Positions 9,781-21,099 of a DNA stretch of 64,000 nucleotides are shown here, piece by piece. Origin of the DNA: Cryptomeria japonica (Eukaryota; Streptophyta; Pinopsida; Cupressales; Cupressaceae); the NCBI RefSeq assembly GCF_030272615.1, contig NC_081408.1, positions 335,266,793 to 335,330,792 of the forward strand. Reading direction: 5' to 3'. Positions within the stretch are counted from its first letter, which is position 1, and each line of letters opens with the position of its first letter. The notes under the pieces were generated by a model. That model searched no databases and was not told the origin of the DNA. It saw only the letters and a list, made by a program, of their open reading frames with translations. The position numbers and the translations under genes are program-made.

Positions 9781-11960
9781 CTTGTCATAGGAGGAATAGT
9801 TTCAGATCTTTAACTCTTCTTTCTTTTAACACTTACATGAGTTAGGCATGCTTTCTTAGGCCTACCAAGAGAAACTGAATGCCTCCCTTGCCCACCAGTA
9901 GGAGAAAGGGACAGTCTTTTGAATTTCATCATCAATTTCCATTTGAGTCTTAATATTATCTGGAGGCCTACCTCTCCCAGGAGAAACCACTGATGGTGAA
10001 AAAACCAGAGTTGTTTGGACAATTGGTAAATTCTCGCATAACTTTGGAGAAGATAGGATAATTGGATTATCTTCAAATCCTAACTCTATTGTAGCCAAAA
10101 CTGCAAAAGGATTAGCAGATGCAAAAATTGGAAGGGTTGAGTTTATACCCCCTGAATCATTCTTAATTGAACAAATAACTCTATCAGTACCCTCATCCAT
10201 CTGATGTGAATGATTATTAAAAATATCATTTACTTGCTGAACTAGATTCTCATTTGGTATAATAACAGGGACAACCTCTAATGGATTACTATTCCCTAAG
10301 GAAGATTCATTAGCCATATTAATTCATCATTTAGTGGGGAATTATTAGACACAAAATTCTCAATTTCTTGAACTAAAGAAGCATCATTAGGAAAACCTAT
10401 GGCAGGTACCTATTTAATAGTTTCCATATCAACCACTACATTTTTTTCTAAATTCACATTCTTTGAAGAATCCAAAACCTCCTTATGAGTGCATGAAGAC
10501 AAATTTCCATCCTTACCCTTTATGGGATTATTTGGCATCTTAGGGAAATCTATTGTCAATGGATGATCTACTCCATTTATCGAGGGATTACCATTCATCA
10601 CTATACCCTCATTATTAGAAAATATCTTTAGTAAAGATGAAAGTGAGACTGAACCCGAAGTGCGATCATTTGGTTTCCTAGAACTATGACACAATGGATT
10701 ATTTTCAAGATTAATGTGACCTCTTTCTACCAATTTATGCGAAGAGACATTTCCACATCCTTCAACCGAAGGTCCCACCGACAAACTATCTTTATTAAGG
10801 GATTTAGGGATAGAGCCAAGGACCTGCTGGTTTTTCTTAAAATCTATAAGTAACAGAGCATCCAAAAGTAAAGGAGACTTAAGAAGCTCCATATCTAATT
10901 TCTCAATTGATTGGTGCCAAATACCATCATGAGACTTGATATTACAAGTATGGGGGCAAACATTGTTAGGGTTAATAAGAACACAAATTTTTACCAGAAC
11001 CTCCCCCTCCACAAAGTCCATTTTAGATGTTAAAAAAGTTCTAATAGTATTTCCAATTTGCTCAAGAACTCGAGATCCATAAATTCAAAAGGAATTTTAG
11101 GTAAACCAAACCAGAAAGGAATAAGTTTTGAACTAGCAGGAACAAAAAAAGGTTTCCAAGCTGTAATTGAAATTAAATGTTTTCCAAACCAATGATGTGA
11201 AGTTCTTAATACCTCATCTCTAAAAGAAGGAGAATCAAAGACAATAATAAAAGCATTCACAGACAATAATTGAAAATAATGCATATCCCCCCATCTTTTG
11301 TACAATTTATGATAAAGCTTTAACAAACTAATTTGATCACCCCAAATTTCCCCAGAAATAGCATTCATATGCAAACAATTCACTTTCTTATCGACATCGA
11401 AACCTAGAAGATTGATTCAAGGGATAGGAGCCCAAACCTATGATGAAGAAACCCCCGATAAAATAGGATCAGTAGGTATCATACTTACCTTTTCCGGACT
11501 AGCTTCCTTGAGGTTCACATTTACCTTATTTATCACTTGCTGTGAAGAAACAGAAACCCTAGTCGCAGTCTCCTTATTTGCCAAGCCAACAACCCTAGCA
11601 AACATTCGTTGATTGCCCAGATCCAAAGACCATTTCCCCAAAAATCCCTTCAATTGCTTCTCATAATTCTCTTGATTCACACCATTATTAAAATGCCCTC
11701 AAGTGAATCTCCTTCCATTGTTATTCTGCCTCCATGCCACACTACGTCTGTTCTAAAAGAAGCCTTGAAAGTATTTTGAAACTAGCTGAAAAACCTTGTT
11801 CTTTCCACTCCGGTTCTTTCCACTCAGGTTTACTTGTATTGCCATGTCCTTCCATCTGTCATTTGTGTAGACCTACTACGGAACATGAGGCAGGTCTTCC
11901 CAGCCCACATCTTCCCATGAACCCAAATGCCTTCTATCGGCCATTTCCGATCGTAATTAT
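9781..11960 (-). pseudogene. LINE ORF1-like protein with DUF4283-type domain
   Basis: The minus-strand pieces 11438-11680, 11030-11383, 10410-11021 and 9862-10317 form a broken ORF ahead of the endonuclease. The 11030-11383 piece has W-G-D...YFQLLSVNAFIIVF...WFGKHLISITAWKPFF...PFWFGLPKIPFEF, the pattern of the DUF4283 domain of plant L1 ORF1 proteins, which bind element RNA. The 10410-11021 and 9862-10317 pieces are low-complexity and rich in Ser, Asn and Pro, as is usual between this domain and ORF2. I see no clean CCHC knuckle. The part beyond 11700 is poorly defined and frame-shifted; a short duplicated block (TTCTTTCCACTC) occurs near 11797-11830. The true start is uncertain. Confidence 0.75.
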
Positions 11961-12027
11961 TATTCTGATTAAATTAAATTTTACATATATGCACAATCTG
12001 GAGTTATTTGAATCTGTGACTGTTTGA

Positions 12028-14455
12028 AGGAAATTCTCCAAAATATTTCTTTAATGGGTGTCCCTACCCTAATTCAAATCTCTTGTTTTAGGGCATGAAT
12101 AGGGAGGATGCATAGTTTCACAGGTGTTCACTTAAAAAACCCTAATTTTGTCTGAGATAAATGCTAAGCAGTTTTATTTCCATTTCCACTGTAAACAGGC
12201 AGTTTTAATTCCTGAGGCTAGTATACTGATAACTGAAGCAACAAAAAATTATTTATAAGTGCGAAGAAGTCCAATCTAGTGACGCTTCCGCAGGGGAATT
12301 TTCTTCTTCTTTGAAGCTTGATTGACCATATGTTAAAGCCAAAAAAGATCAATGTTGCACTTCAATTTGGACCAAAGCATTGAAGATCAGGTTGCTGTTG
12401 AGAAATGGAAAGCACACATTCTTATAGAATTTCATTGAAGGGCTGATTGGACTTGAAATTTCATAAAATCTCTATCCATTTTGCAGGATTGATGATGAGT
12501 CACTATTTCAAAGAAGCCCATCTGAATTCTCGGGCATGATTAGCATAATTTGTTGGAATCTCTCTTAACAATCATCGGGACCCAGGATTGTACAAATTTT
12601 AAACTAGTTAATAATTCTTTTATAAATCTTCATATAATTAGGTAACTTTTAGTTAGATTGAAATACATATAACTTTGCCACGTTTAGGTGATGATCATAT
12701 AACCAACCACATGAAATTATTATTAATAAATGAAAACAAATATTGAAGTCTTTAAACATTTTAATGACTTTCTACATTAAGATTTTATAATATTTATTTT
12801 AAAAAATTGATTTCACATATTCTAGTCTTAGATTTATTTATAAGTTAAATGACGAAACTAATATCATAAGGGAAAAAAATACTCTCAAAGTCACAAAATT
12901 TTGTAAAAGGTTGTGATTAATTAAATATATATTTTTTTAGTTTGACACAATCAAAAAATTAATTTTTAGGAACTCTTTTATAAATAAGGTCCTCTAGGAA
13001 GTAATTTAACAAAAAGATATTCTAACCACCAAAACAAAGAAATTTGATTTTTTTCATGATACCTTATATTCCTACTCAAAATTGTTAGTATTTTAAAATC
13101 ACATTAAAAAATCATGTAGAAACAACAAAAATAGGTGTGCACATTCACCATATTTATAAAAAACTTCTACCAACCAAATTTCGAACAAAAGGTACACATT
13201 GAAATATTTTAATGCCCAATGTTTTAGGTCAAGTAACTAACATGGGATTAAAAATAATATTTTCTAGCCAATTGAAAGGTCCTCAACCATTGCAAATATG
13301 GAAAATATATAGGTTCTAAACAACTATTATCCTTGAGAATAATATTGACGAGGATCAAAAGAAATGATTAAATGCTATAGTAATATTTCACTAAGATTTT
13401 AGATGAAATTGATTAGTGATTATGTGCATGATTTCGTATCCTTTTTAAATTACATTGTTTTGGTTATAACTATTACATGGATCTATTAACATGTGAGATC
13501 AAGTGTATAGGATATTTCCATGGCCAATAGAATAGACTTGTCATAAAAAAACCCTAATGTAAATATAGTTGTGATACCCACCTATAGTCTATCTAAAGGT
13601 ATTGTAGTCCCAATGTAGTTGGATTATGTGATGTGGTTCAATAAATAGTTTTATGTGATTTTGTGATGTCTTAAGTCTTTAAATTGGATTTTTGAAATTG
13701 TACTAGCATCCTTGTTCTTATTTTGGGATTTATCCTTCTAGGTAATTATAAAGGGTTCTAAATAACATTTTAAAAGTGTTTTCATGGATTTTAGAGTCCT
13801 AAGGTGGGTATCTATATGTTGTGTACTTTTTTAACCTATTATTTAAGACTTAGGCCAAGATATGACACTTATTAAGTGCCCCTTAAAAGGTTTGATGAAA
13901 TTAATATTTGAGGGTTGGTGTCATGACTTTTCACACTCCACTCCCATTCTACATTTATCAGCTCAGGAAACCCACAAGGTCTCTCATTCGTGTGTGACAC
14001 CTTTTATAGGTCTTTGATGTAATGATTTTAAAAAGTACAGTGCTCCTCCCAATGTCTCAGTCATGTGTAAGCACTTGTGTGAGGATGTTCTTGGTATTGA
14101 ATTGGAGGGTGACAAGTGTCACCTCCTTATTCAAGGAATTCAAATTTTAATTCATATTTATGATTCCATGAAAGATGATGTGATGTTTCCTCTTTTGGTT
14201 CATATTTTATAATTTTCTAGAATTAGAGAGTATGGTGTAAGGGAAGGAAGACTCTCAATCTCCTTCAAGCATTTCCTATAATTCCTCCTTGGTTATGTGT
14301 GTATAATTTTAGCTTCTTAACTATGTAGATTCTCATTAGGATCTTTATTATGTTAACATAGAAATATTATTTGTTATGGTCAATGCATAAAAATGGTTGA
14401 TAATAGTTAATTTTATTCATTTTAAAAGTATTATGGAAGAAGAGAGGTTATACCT
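12028..14455. other. AT-rich non-coding stretch
   Basis: There is no ORF of note on either strand and no protein motif that I can recognise. 12028-12540 may include the LINE 5' leader. From about 12600 the sequence is AT-rich with many A and T runs, consistent with long-decayed repeats. I see no LTR pair or terminal repeat apart from the inverted repeat that starts at 14456. Confidence 0.6.
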
Positions 14456-14503
14456 GGGTAAGTGCACAAAGATGGTAGTAAAAAAGGGGGTATAAGTGGA
14501 GAC
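14456..14503 (+). repeat. Left terminal inverted repeat
   Basis: The core GTGCACAAAGATGGT is at 14462-14476, preceded by GGGTA. It pairs with the reverse complement of 25482-25521 and of 41139-41178. Beyond the core, the left copy has extra bases before AGTGGAGAC. Confidence 0.75.
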
Positions 14504-15319
14504 TTTTTTTTTTTTTTTCTAAAATCAGGTGAACTTGAACTTGGAGGCAAAATTTGAAAGTCATCTACTCAAGATATGAAGATAATAAAAGAATAAATAT
14601 TGTAGTATTATGAATCTAGTTTCCAAACAAATAAAATTTTTCAAAATTGGATAAGATTAAGGGGTTCAAATCCTTCGCGCACGAAAAATAGACCCTCATT
14701 TTTTTGAAAAACATAACATAGTGTCTGACATGTGCATCAAAAATTCATAGTTAGATTTAGTATTTTGGCAAATCCTTTGGTAGAAAGATAGTTAAGAGTG
14801 AGAACTAGAAGATGTGTATTTGTTTGTAATTTTTTGTTGAGTATTTTGTTTTTTATGATTTTCCCAATCGAGCACATCCTGAAAATTAGGTACATATTCC
14901 TGTGCAAAGCATAAGTTGCACTAAACAAATCTAAAATAAAATTTATTTTTGAATTTGTAAAGATTCAAGTGCACTACAATAATATGCAAAGTTTTAAAAA
15001 TTTGGATATGTATATCAAAAGTAATTAAAAAAATGGCGGACCTATGTCTATGAGAACTATGGAGACACTGGTAAAAGAAATTCAATAATAATATGTTATT
15101 ATTGTTCAAATTTAAAAAAAATTATATGGTTAGAAAGCTCAGAAGATGGGTAAAACTATGGTGGAAATTTTAGAAATACCCACTTGATGAAGTGTAAACC
15201 TAATGATGACAAAGTCGAGAAACCAAGTTGATAAAATAAAACATATCAAAAAGGAGGGAAATGGAGGGAAATCAAACTTCCAAATGATAGATTTGTCATC
15301 CAGGCCTATTTCCAAGCTA

Positions 15320-15435
15320 AAATAGTCAAAAGTGTGTATAGGGTACCTATGGTATTAAAAGCACGTACGGGGCACTTATGGTGTAAGAAGCATGTATGCT
15401 CTATCTTAACTATAAACAACATATACGCGCTACGT
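15320..15435. repeat. Left subterminal GCACGTACGGGG-type repeats
   Basis: Degenerate copies of a GTRCGTAYRSGSTAC-like word recur here (GTGTATAGGGTAC, GCACGTACGGGGCAC, CATATACGCGCTACG). Related words occur at 17930-18160 and near the right end at 25245-25450. Such clusters often serve as transposase binding sites, which is inference here. Confidence 0.55.
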
Positions 15436-15467
15436 TTGTTTAAATTTTGGGAGTGTGTATAATATGA

Positions 15468-15600
15468 TATTGTATATATAATATGTGTATATACATATAA
15501 TATAGAATTTTTATATATAATATATAATATATGATATATATATATGTATATAATAATATATAATATATTAAGTATATATATACATATATGTGTGTGTATG
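15468..15600. repeat. TA-rich microsatellite
   Basis: About 130 bp of alternating TATATA/ATAATATA sequence ending in TGTGTGTATG. It is simple sequence with no coding content. Confidence 0.9.
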
Positions 15601-15611
15601 TAAGTGTATTG

Positions 15612-15775
15612 TCTCCCCCTCTCAAGCACGTACAAGGTGCCTCTCTTTCTCTCCCTCTCATTCTCTCTCTTTATCTCTCTCTCTCTCCCTCCCTCTCCCT
15701 CTCTCCCCTTATCCCTTCCTCGATACCCCATCCCTCTCTCTCTTCTTCTCCCCCTCCCTCCCTTCATATCCCACT
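15612..15775 (+). repeat. CT-rich pyrimidine tract
   Basis: A (TCTC)n/(CCCT)n tract of about 160 bp. It is followed by CACTGCAACTGTGTCTACACTT, which recurs nearly identically at about 18244-18265, so this flank was duplicated inside the element. Confidence 0.9.
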
Positions 15776-15805
15776 GCAACTGTGTCTACACTTCTATATA
15801 AGTAA

Positions 15806-16400
15806 GTGAATTTATTTCTTGTCTGGAACTTCCTCTTTGATTTATATCATGTATGCTCTCCTAAGAAAATTGACAGATGGATTTGTGTGTTTATATTGAA
15901 TAGGAGGAAGAAGGGTCTAAAATTGAACCATGGGTGCATTACCATGACAAAAAAGGAAACCTGCAGCAATATCCTTATCGAATATGTTTTTAATGAGCAG
16001 AGAAAATATGGAAAATAGTATCAACAAAGCAAAATAATGAGTCAGACTACCTACAATATGTTTTTTAGAAGGAAATAATTGGTAGGAAGAGAAAGAGGGA
16101 GAGTAACATAGATGATGTCATAGGGAATGATAGTGGTGGGTATGCGAGAGTTCCCATGCTGTTACACAACATCTCTCATCTAAAGAAATTGAAGTTTGTT
16201 GTAAGCATGGAAATGGTAGTATATGATGACCATCACTTGTCAAAAGGTTTGGAAGGGTACATACCCATGAAAGAAATCAAGTGTGTAATTCCTATAGTCA
16301 CAATCAAGATCAGTCCTATAGCCTTGCAAATTTAAGAGCATCATATGTTTTAGAAAGGTAGTACTCTTAGGGTTAGGTCAAGCTCTTACACTTAATTTTT
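15806..16400 (+). other. Coding-like segment of unknown origin
   Basis: Two overlapping plus-strand readings look protein-like without matching a family I know. One at 15806-16018 includes TMTKKETCSNILIEYVF. One from about 16085 to 16335 includes NIDDVIGNDSGGYARVP, then LLHNISHLKKLKF and GYIPMKEIKCVIPIV. There are no typical transposase or polymerase motifs. It lies between the duplicated GTGTCTACACTTCTAT flanks, so it may be an insert or a captured gene piece carried with the repeats at 16535-17880. Splice-site context is unclear and I assign no function. Confidence 0.35.
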
Positions 16401-16534
16401 AGGGAAGCCTCATTGTTTGTTCACCTGGAGTCTTTCTTATGCTGACAATGATCTAACTTAGCTATATCAAAACTAAACTATCGATGTTCTAATGTATGAT
16501 TTTCTATTCATAACTTTAAATAATATATCATTTT

Positions 16535-17035
16535 ATTAGCCCGCCATATGACCCCTTAGGCATCATTAAAGGTCATATTGTTTCCTAAGAGGTCATATGG
16601 TGTCCTATGACCCCTTAGGACACCATATGGTGTCGTTATGTGTCTTATGGTGTCCTATGACCCCTAGGACACCTTGTGACCCCTTAGGACACCATATGGT
16701 GTCATTAGGGGTCATATGGTGTCCTAAGGGGTCATATGGTCTCCTACAATCCCTTAGGACACCACTTGACCCCTTAAGACTCCATATGGTGTGGTTATGG
16801 GTCGTATGGTGTCCTAAGAGGTCATATAGTATTCTATGACCCCTTAGGACACCATTTGGTGTCATTATGGGTTGTATGGTGTGCTAAGGGGTCATATGGT
16901 GTCCCTATGACCCCTTAGGACTCTATATGACCTCTTATGTGTTGTTATGGGTCATATGGTGTCCTAAGGAGTCATATGGTGTCCTATGACCCCTTAGAGC
17001 ACATGCATGGATCCCTAGGATACCATATGACCCTA
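16535..17035. repeat. Palindromic repeat array (ACACCATATGGTGT family)
   Basis: About 500 bp made of alternating forward and reversed copies of a word of about 20 bp, such as CCCCTTAGGACACCATATG and its complement. Local perfect palindromes centre on CATATG, with arms extending through AGGACAC. Spacings vary, so this is a cluster of inverted units and not a simple tandem. Both strands can form many alternative hairpins. Apparent ORFs across it are repeat artefacts. Confidence 0.9.
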
Positions 17036-17491
17036 GAGAGGGAGAGAGGGGGAGGAGAGGGATGGAATGAGAGAGAGATACACCTAAGAGAGGAGGAGAG
17101 AGATAAATAGATAGAGACTGAGAGGGAGAGACAAGAGATAAATGAGAGAAAAAGAGATGGAGAGAGAGAGAAGGGGGAGATCTAGAGAGATATAAGAGGT
17201 GGATAGAGGGATTGGGAGAGAAAGAGAGACCTAAGAGGTGGAGGAAGGGAAGGAGAGAGAGGGTTGAGAGATAGAGAGAGTCTGAGTGAAAGAGAGGAAG
17301 GGATGGAAGGGAGAGTACAAGAGACTAGAGAGAGAGAGGTGCAAAGAGAGGGAGAGGGAGAAAGAGAGGTAATGAGAAAGGAGAGAGGGAGGGGGAGGAG
17401 AGAGGGAGAGAATGGAGAGAGATACACCTGAGAGAAGGGGAGAGTGAGATAGAGAGATAGAGGATGAGAGGGAGAGACTTCAAAGATAAAG

Positions 17492-17525
<34 letters not shown>
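17036..17525 (+). repeat. GA-rich purine tract, about 490 bp
   Basis: It is almost entirely A and G (GAGAGAGGGAGAGA and variants). It is followed within 25 bp by a pyrimidine tract, so the two form a long imperfect inverted repeat. Period-like blocks such as AGAGGTGGA and GATACACCTGAGAGA recur. Confidence 0.92.
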
Positions 17526-17526
<1 letters not shown>

Positions 17527-17548
17527 AGTGAAAAATAGAGACTTGATT

Positions 17549-17591
17549 CTCTCTCTCTCTCCCTTCCTCTCCCTCTCTCCCCTTCTCCCTT

Positions 17592-17624
<33 letters not shown>

Positions 17625-17880
17625 CATACCCCTTCTTCCATCCCCCCTCCTCTCTCCCTCCCCCCTCATTCTCTCTCCCCTCTCCCTCTCCCCCCCTCTC
17701 TCTCTCACTCCCCCCTCCTCTCTCTCTCTCTCTATCTTCCTTTCCCTCTCTCCCCTTCTCCTTCCTCCATACCCTTTCTTCTCTCCCTCCCTCCCTCCCC
17801 TCCTTCTCTCCCTCCCCCTTCTCTCCCCCCTCCCCCCCCTCTCTCTCTCTCCCTCCCTCCCTCTCTCCCTCCCTCCATTT
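17549..17880 (+). repeat. CT-rich pyrimidine tract, about 330 bp
   Basis: Runs of CTCTCT and CCCTCC. It can pair with the upstream purine tract, and predicted ORFs on both strands here are low-complexity artefacts rich in Ser/Leu/Pro or Arg/Glu/Gly. Confidence 0.92.
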
Positions 17881-17907
17881 TCCTTCACATTTTCTTTACT
17901 ACAAATA

Positions 17908-18085
17908 GAGCATAAGGGGTACTGAGCCTATTACTTCTTTTCCTTGCCATAACATTTTTAAGGTGTAGGAGCACATACACGCTACTTATTAATTGTAAGT
18001 GCATATGGGGTACTAAGCCTATTAGTTCGCTTTCTTGCCGTAACATTTTTAAGGTGTAGGAGTGCGTACACACTATTTATTATTA
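17908..18085 (+). repeat. Two-copy tandem repeat, 91-bp period
   Basis: GGGGTACTGAGCCTATTA followed by CATAACATTTTTAAGGTG at about 17917-17962 recurs 91 bp later with few changes. Each unit carries a GCRYRTACACRCTA word, linking it to the subterminal repeats of this element. Confidence 0.85.
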
Positions 18086-18195
18086 CAGGGTGGAAAAAAA
18101 TACCGTTGGGATTGCCAGCATTTTAGGGACTAACAATGTGCATGTGGTTATATTATAGCACGTATGGGGTACTTAGACATAGATTTTATTTCCCA

Positions 18196-18242
18196 AGAGC
18201 CCTCAACGACCTCAAAAGAAATTTTTGAGGTCATTGAAGGCC
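18196..18242. repeat. Stem-loop (CCTCAA...TTGAGG)
   Basis: CTCAACGACCTCAAAA and the near-complement TTTTTGAGGTCATTGAAG flank a loop of about 5 bases, giving an imperfect hairpin of about 18 bp just upstream of the probable 5' leader of the transposase-like gene. Confidence 0.7.
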
Positions 18243-18288
18243 CCACTATAGCTGTGTCTACACTTCTATCATTTTTTTGTTCCTAGAA

Positions 18289-18472
18289 GTAAGTGAATTT
18301 TTGTTTTTGCATGATTCCAAATGATTGAATTGTTGTTCTTATTAGTTTTGTCATATTATTGTGATTGTTTAATAGTTTTGATTCAAAAAAATAATGGTAC
18401 GATGCATATTTATGGTTATTTGTTTGTTTATGAACTTTTGTTTACATATATATGTATTATGATTCTATTTAG
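18289..18472 (+). other. Possible 5'-leader intron of the transposase-like gene
   Basis: GTAAGTG at 18289 fits a plant splice donor, and TTCTATTTAG ending at 18472 fits an acceptor; the inferred start codon follows at 18491. The donor neighbourhood is also present at about 15800, in the duplicated flank. This is inferred from consensus only. Confidence 0.4.
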
Positions 18473-18490
18473 GATAACCCGATATCAACC

Positions 18491-20590
18491 ATGGGAAAGA
18501 ACAAGCGAGGAATGATAGAACAATGAGAGGCTGAAAAGGAAAGACAAAGGCAACATATGAAGAAATTACATGACATAAGAACAATGGGAGAAGAAGGTAT
18601 GTCATCCTCAACATCTCAATTTGATTTACCAAATGTACATAATACACCTAATGCAATTGAAGAAGAGGCATTTGATTTGCTGTATGAACCTAATGCAATT
18701 GAAGAAGATATCACATTGAATAATTAATTAAATGATGAACATACAACTTCTCTATTTGTTGAATTGAATGTACACAATGCACCGATGTTAACACCTCTTA
18801 GAATCATTCGTAGGAAACCAAAGTATCTAATTGACATTGATGAGAATATATTGAAGCCAATGCTCAATAAAATGAATGAATGAACTTGTAGGAGAATGGT
18901 TAAAAGAATATGGAAAAACTATTTTGAAAACTTAAATCAAACCGCAAGATGTCAATTTATTATTCAAATGATTAAAAATTTAAATTTTAGAGAGACAATG
19001 AAAATTCTAGGCCTAAGATCATCTGAAAGTAACAGTGAAAGAACTATTGTGAGAAATTTATTTGATGCATATCAAGCTATTGGTTCAAAATCACATACTA
19101 AAGATTCTAATGCTACTCGACTTGTCATTACATCAACCATAATGAGAAAAAATTTAAAAAATCATTTGATAAGAAAAACAAGTAAGTCATTAAATGTTAG
19201 TAGAACAACATTAAGTAAAGCATTACAAAGGTGAGAAAAATAGAGGAACCTAACAATAATTCTCTATGGGCATTCTCAAGCAGACTACCACGCAAAGAAA
19301 AGGTTATTAATGCACTAAGAAGATTAACTGAATTTTTTTGACATGAAAACACAAGAGTTTCGCCCAACCAAAGAGATGTTGTTAGAAGGTAAATCGAGTT
19401 TACAAGTCGTGAGCCACATGCCAGACACTATTTGGATATGACTCAAACAAAATTTTATTAAAGATTCCTTCAAAAGTTTCCTCAAATAAAAATTTCTCAA
19501 AGATTTTTTGAAATGGCAAAACCTTTTTATATTAAGATTAATTATGTATGCACCACGTGTTGTTGTAGGATGCATATTGAATTTTCCATGCAGTATGATA
19601 TTTTTCATCATATTTGTTCTACTTTTCACACTAATGATGTTTTGCAGGAAAGCAATATACAAGCGCCTCCTAAGTTGGTAAGAGAATTTATTTCAAGTGT
19701 GCTATGTAATAGACATGATGGTTGCATTTATTATAAGATGCCTGGTTTGGAAGGTTTTGTGCTATATGTGGTACGTCAATGGTTCATAGATATTTTTAGA
19801 TGATCACTAAATCTAACATTGAAAACTATCTAGATTGTTGTATAGTTGCAAGATCGAGTGACATGCACTCATTTATGAGTTCAAATGCAAGTTCATTAGT
19901 AATTTATACAAGACAGATGGTATGTTTTTGCTCTTCATGCATGTATTGTTTGTGGGAAGAATGTGAATCACAAGAGTGGGTTGACAAATGGTCTTGTAGA
20001 CCATTGGTTCCCATTGATACATATCAAATTCCCAAATTACTACAATTAAGACAGATGGAGACATCAATGGATTTTGACCATGTATCCGACCTAGTGGGTT
20101 CGAGTGATTTTTTGAGTTAATTGTTTTGCAAGTAGTCTTTTTGGTTCATTTTGTTGTACATCATACTTTATTTTTGGTATTAATTATCACTTTATAAAAT
20201 GCAGGTCATGCGTATGCAATTGTTGTAGAAGAGAACAATGAAGAAGGAATGAATTACTATTTGTATCGTTGTGTTGAGCCTAAGAGAAAATTGACAACCA
20301 CAATCATTGATGGAGAGGGTATTGAGTACCCAATAGGGTCTGTTGTCATGACAGGAACCTAGCTTAGGAGATACCCTATCAAGAATTCTGACGTTTGGTT
20401 GTTCGAGGACTTTGAAACACACAAACATATTCTTCATTTCTCTAACCTTGTTGTTGCAACAAATATACATTTTATGAAGTATCATGGTAGACCTCATAAA
20501 AAGATTTTATGGAAAGTTCATGAATCTAACAATGAGGCAATACTTGACATAATACGGGTTAGAGCCGATCCAGAAGGCTCACTTGATTGA
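18491..20590 (+). pseudogene. Transposase-like protein of unknown superfamily
   Basis: The start is the ATG at 18491 (MGKNKRGMIEQ), in frame with the open piece at 18896-19234. That piece ends in a helix-turn-helix-like stretch, TSKSLNVSRTTLSKALQR. After a frameshift near 19236 the protein continues through a block containing RRLTEFF, RDVVRR and HYLDMTQTKFY, then a Cys-rich part (YVCTTCCCRMHIEFSM) at 19513-19803, and a second Cys-rich part (MVCFCSSCMYCLWEECES) at 19800-20120. An intron with acceptor AATGCAG near 20207 leads to a C-terminal block beginning GHAYAIVVEENNEEG and ending ADPEGSLD at 20588. HTH plus Cys/His-rich regions suit a DNA-binding transposase, but I see no certain DDE triad. 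It has several stops and at least two frameshifts. Confidence 0.6.
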
Positions 20591-20639
20591 TTCTACGGTT
20601 TAAAGTAGAATGGTTTTGAGAATTTTATATATATAATCA

Positions 20640-20935
20640 ACAAATAGTTCTATATTTGTTTTTTGTATATATAAATGCCCATGAGCTGATTTTTACATGT
20701 TTAGGGGCATAATTTTGTATATTTAAATGGCAATGAGTTGATATGTAGATGCCAAATTTTGTATACTAAAATGGCAATGAGAAAAATCGCACATATTGTA
20801 ATGGGAAATTTTCTATAAAATCCCATGAGATGATTTGTAAGACATTTTTTTGTATATTCAAATAACCAAGAGCCAATTTGACCATATTTAGAGGCAAATT
20901 TTTAATAATATGGGGCAATGTTTTGTGACTATTTT
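20640..20935 (+). repeat. Degenerate short tandem repeats after the transposase-like gene
   Basis: The phrase AATGGCAATGAGTTGAT and near copies (AAATGCCCATGAGCTGAT, ATCCCATGAGATGATTTG) recur at intervals of roughly 50-65 bp, each near TTTTGTATAT. These are probably decayed minisatellite units in the 3' region. Confidence 0.65.
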
Positions 20936-21099
20936 TTGTGTCTATGTTTTGTGACTATGTTTTGAGTTTATGTTATGTGATAAGGTCAATCATGAGAATT
21001 ATTAATTCTTCTATAATCATGGAGAATTATTTGAGTCATTATCGGGTCATAGATTGAGTCTAGATACAATTCGAGCAAAAAATGTCATTATTGTCAAAA

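Larger units (their letters stand above)
2033..11960 (-). mobile_element. L1-type LINE, split by a nested Copia
   Basis: Read on the minus strand, the order is an ORF1-like region with a DUF4283-type domain (about 11960-9780), an apurinic-type endonuclease (9681-8774), a 5-kb Copia insertion (3754-8768), and the reverse transcriptase (3748-2033). The LINE frame is continuous across the Copia insertion once one copy of the 5-bp target duplication is dropped. The 3' end, with any cysteine motif and poly(A), is missing, presumably displaced by the Copia element at the left edge. Several stops and frameshifts show it is dead. Confidence 0.9.

Noticed and set aside
11734-12027. 97-residue plus-strand frame
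   Set aside because: It is opposite the decayed LINE ORF1 region, with no motif; treated as a shadow.
15306-15809. Overlapping open frames on both strands
   Set aside because: They are translations of TA and CT microsatellites, rich in Ser/Leu or Arg/Glu, with no domain features.
16597-16865. Open frames on both strands with recurring GHHMV/PYDPLGH words
   Set aside because: They are produced by the palindromic repeat array, not by a gene.
17182-17908. Long open frames in the GA/CT tracts
   Set aside because: Low-complexity dinucleotide repeats rarely create stops; composition explains the frames.
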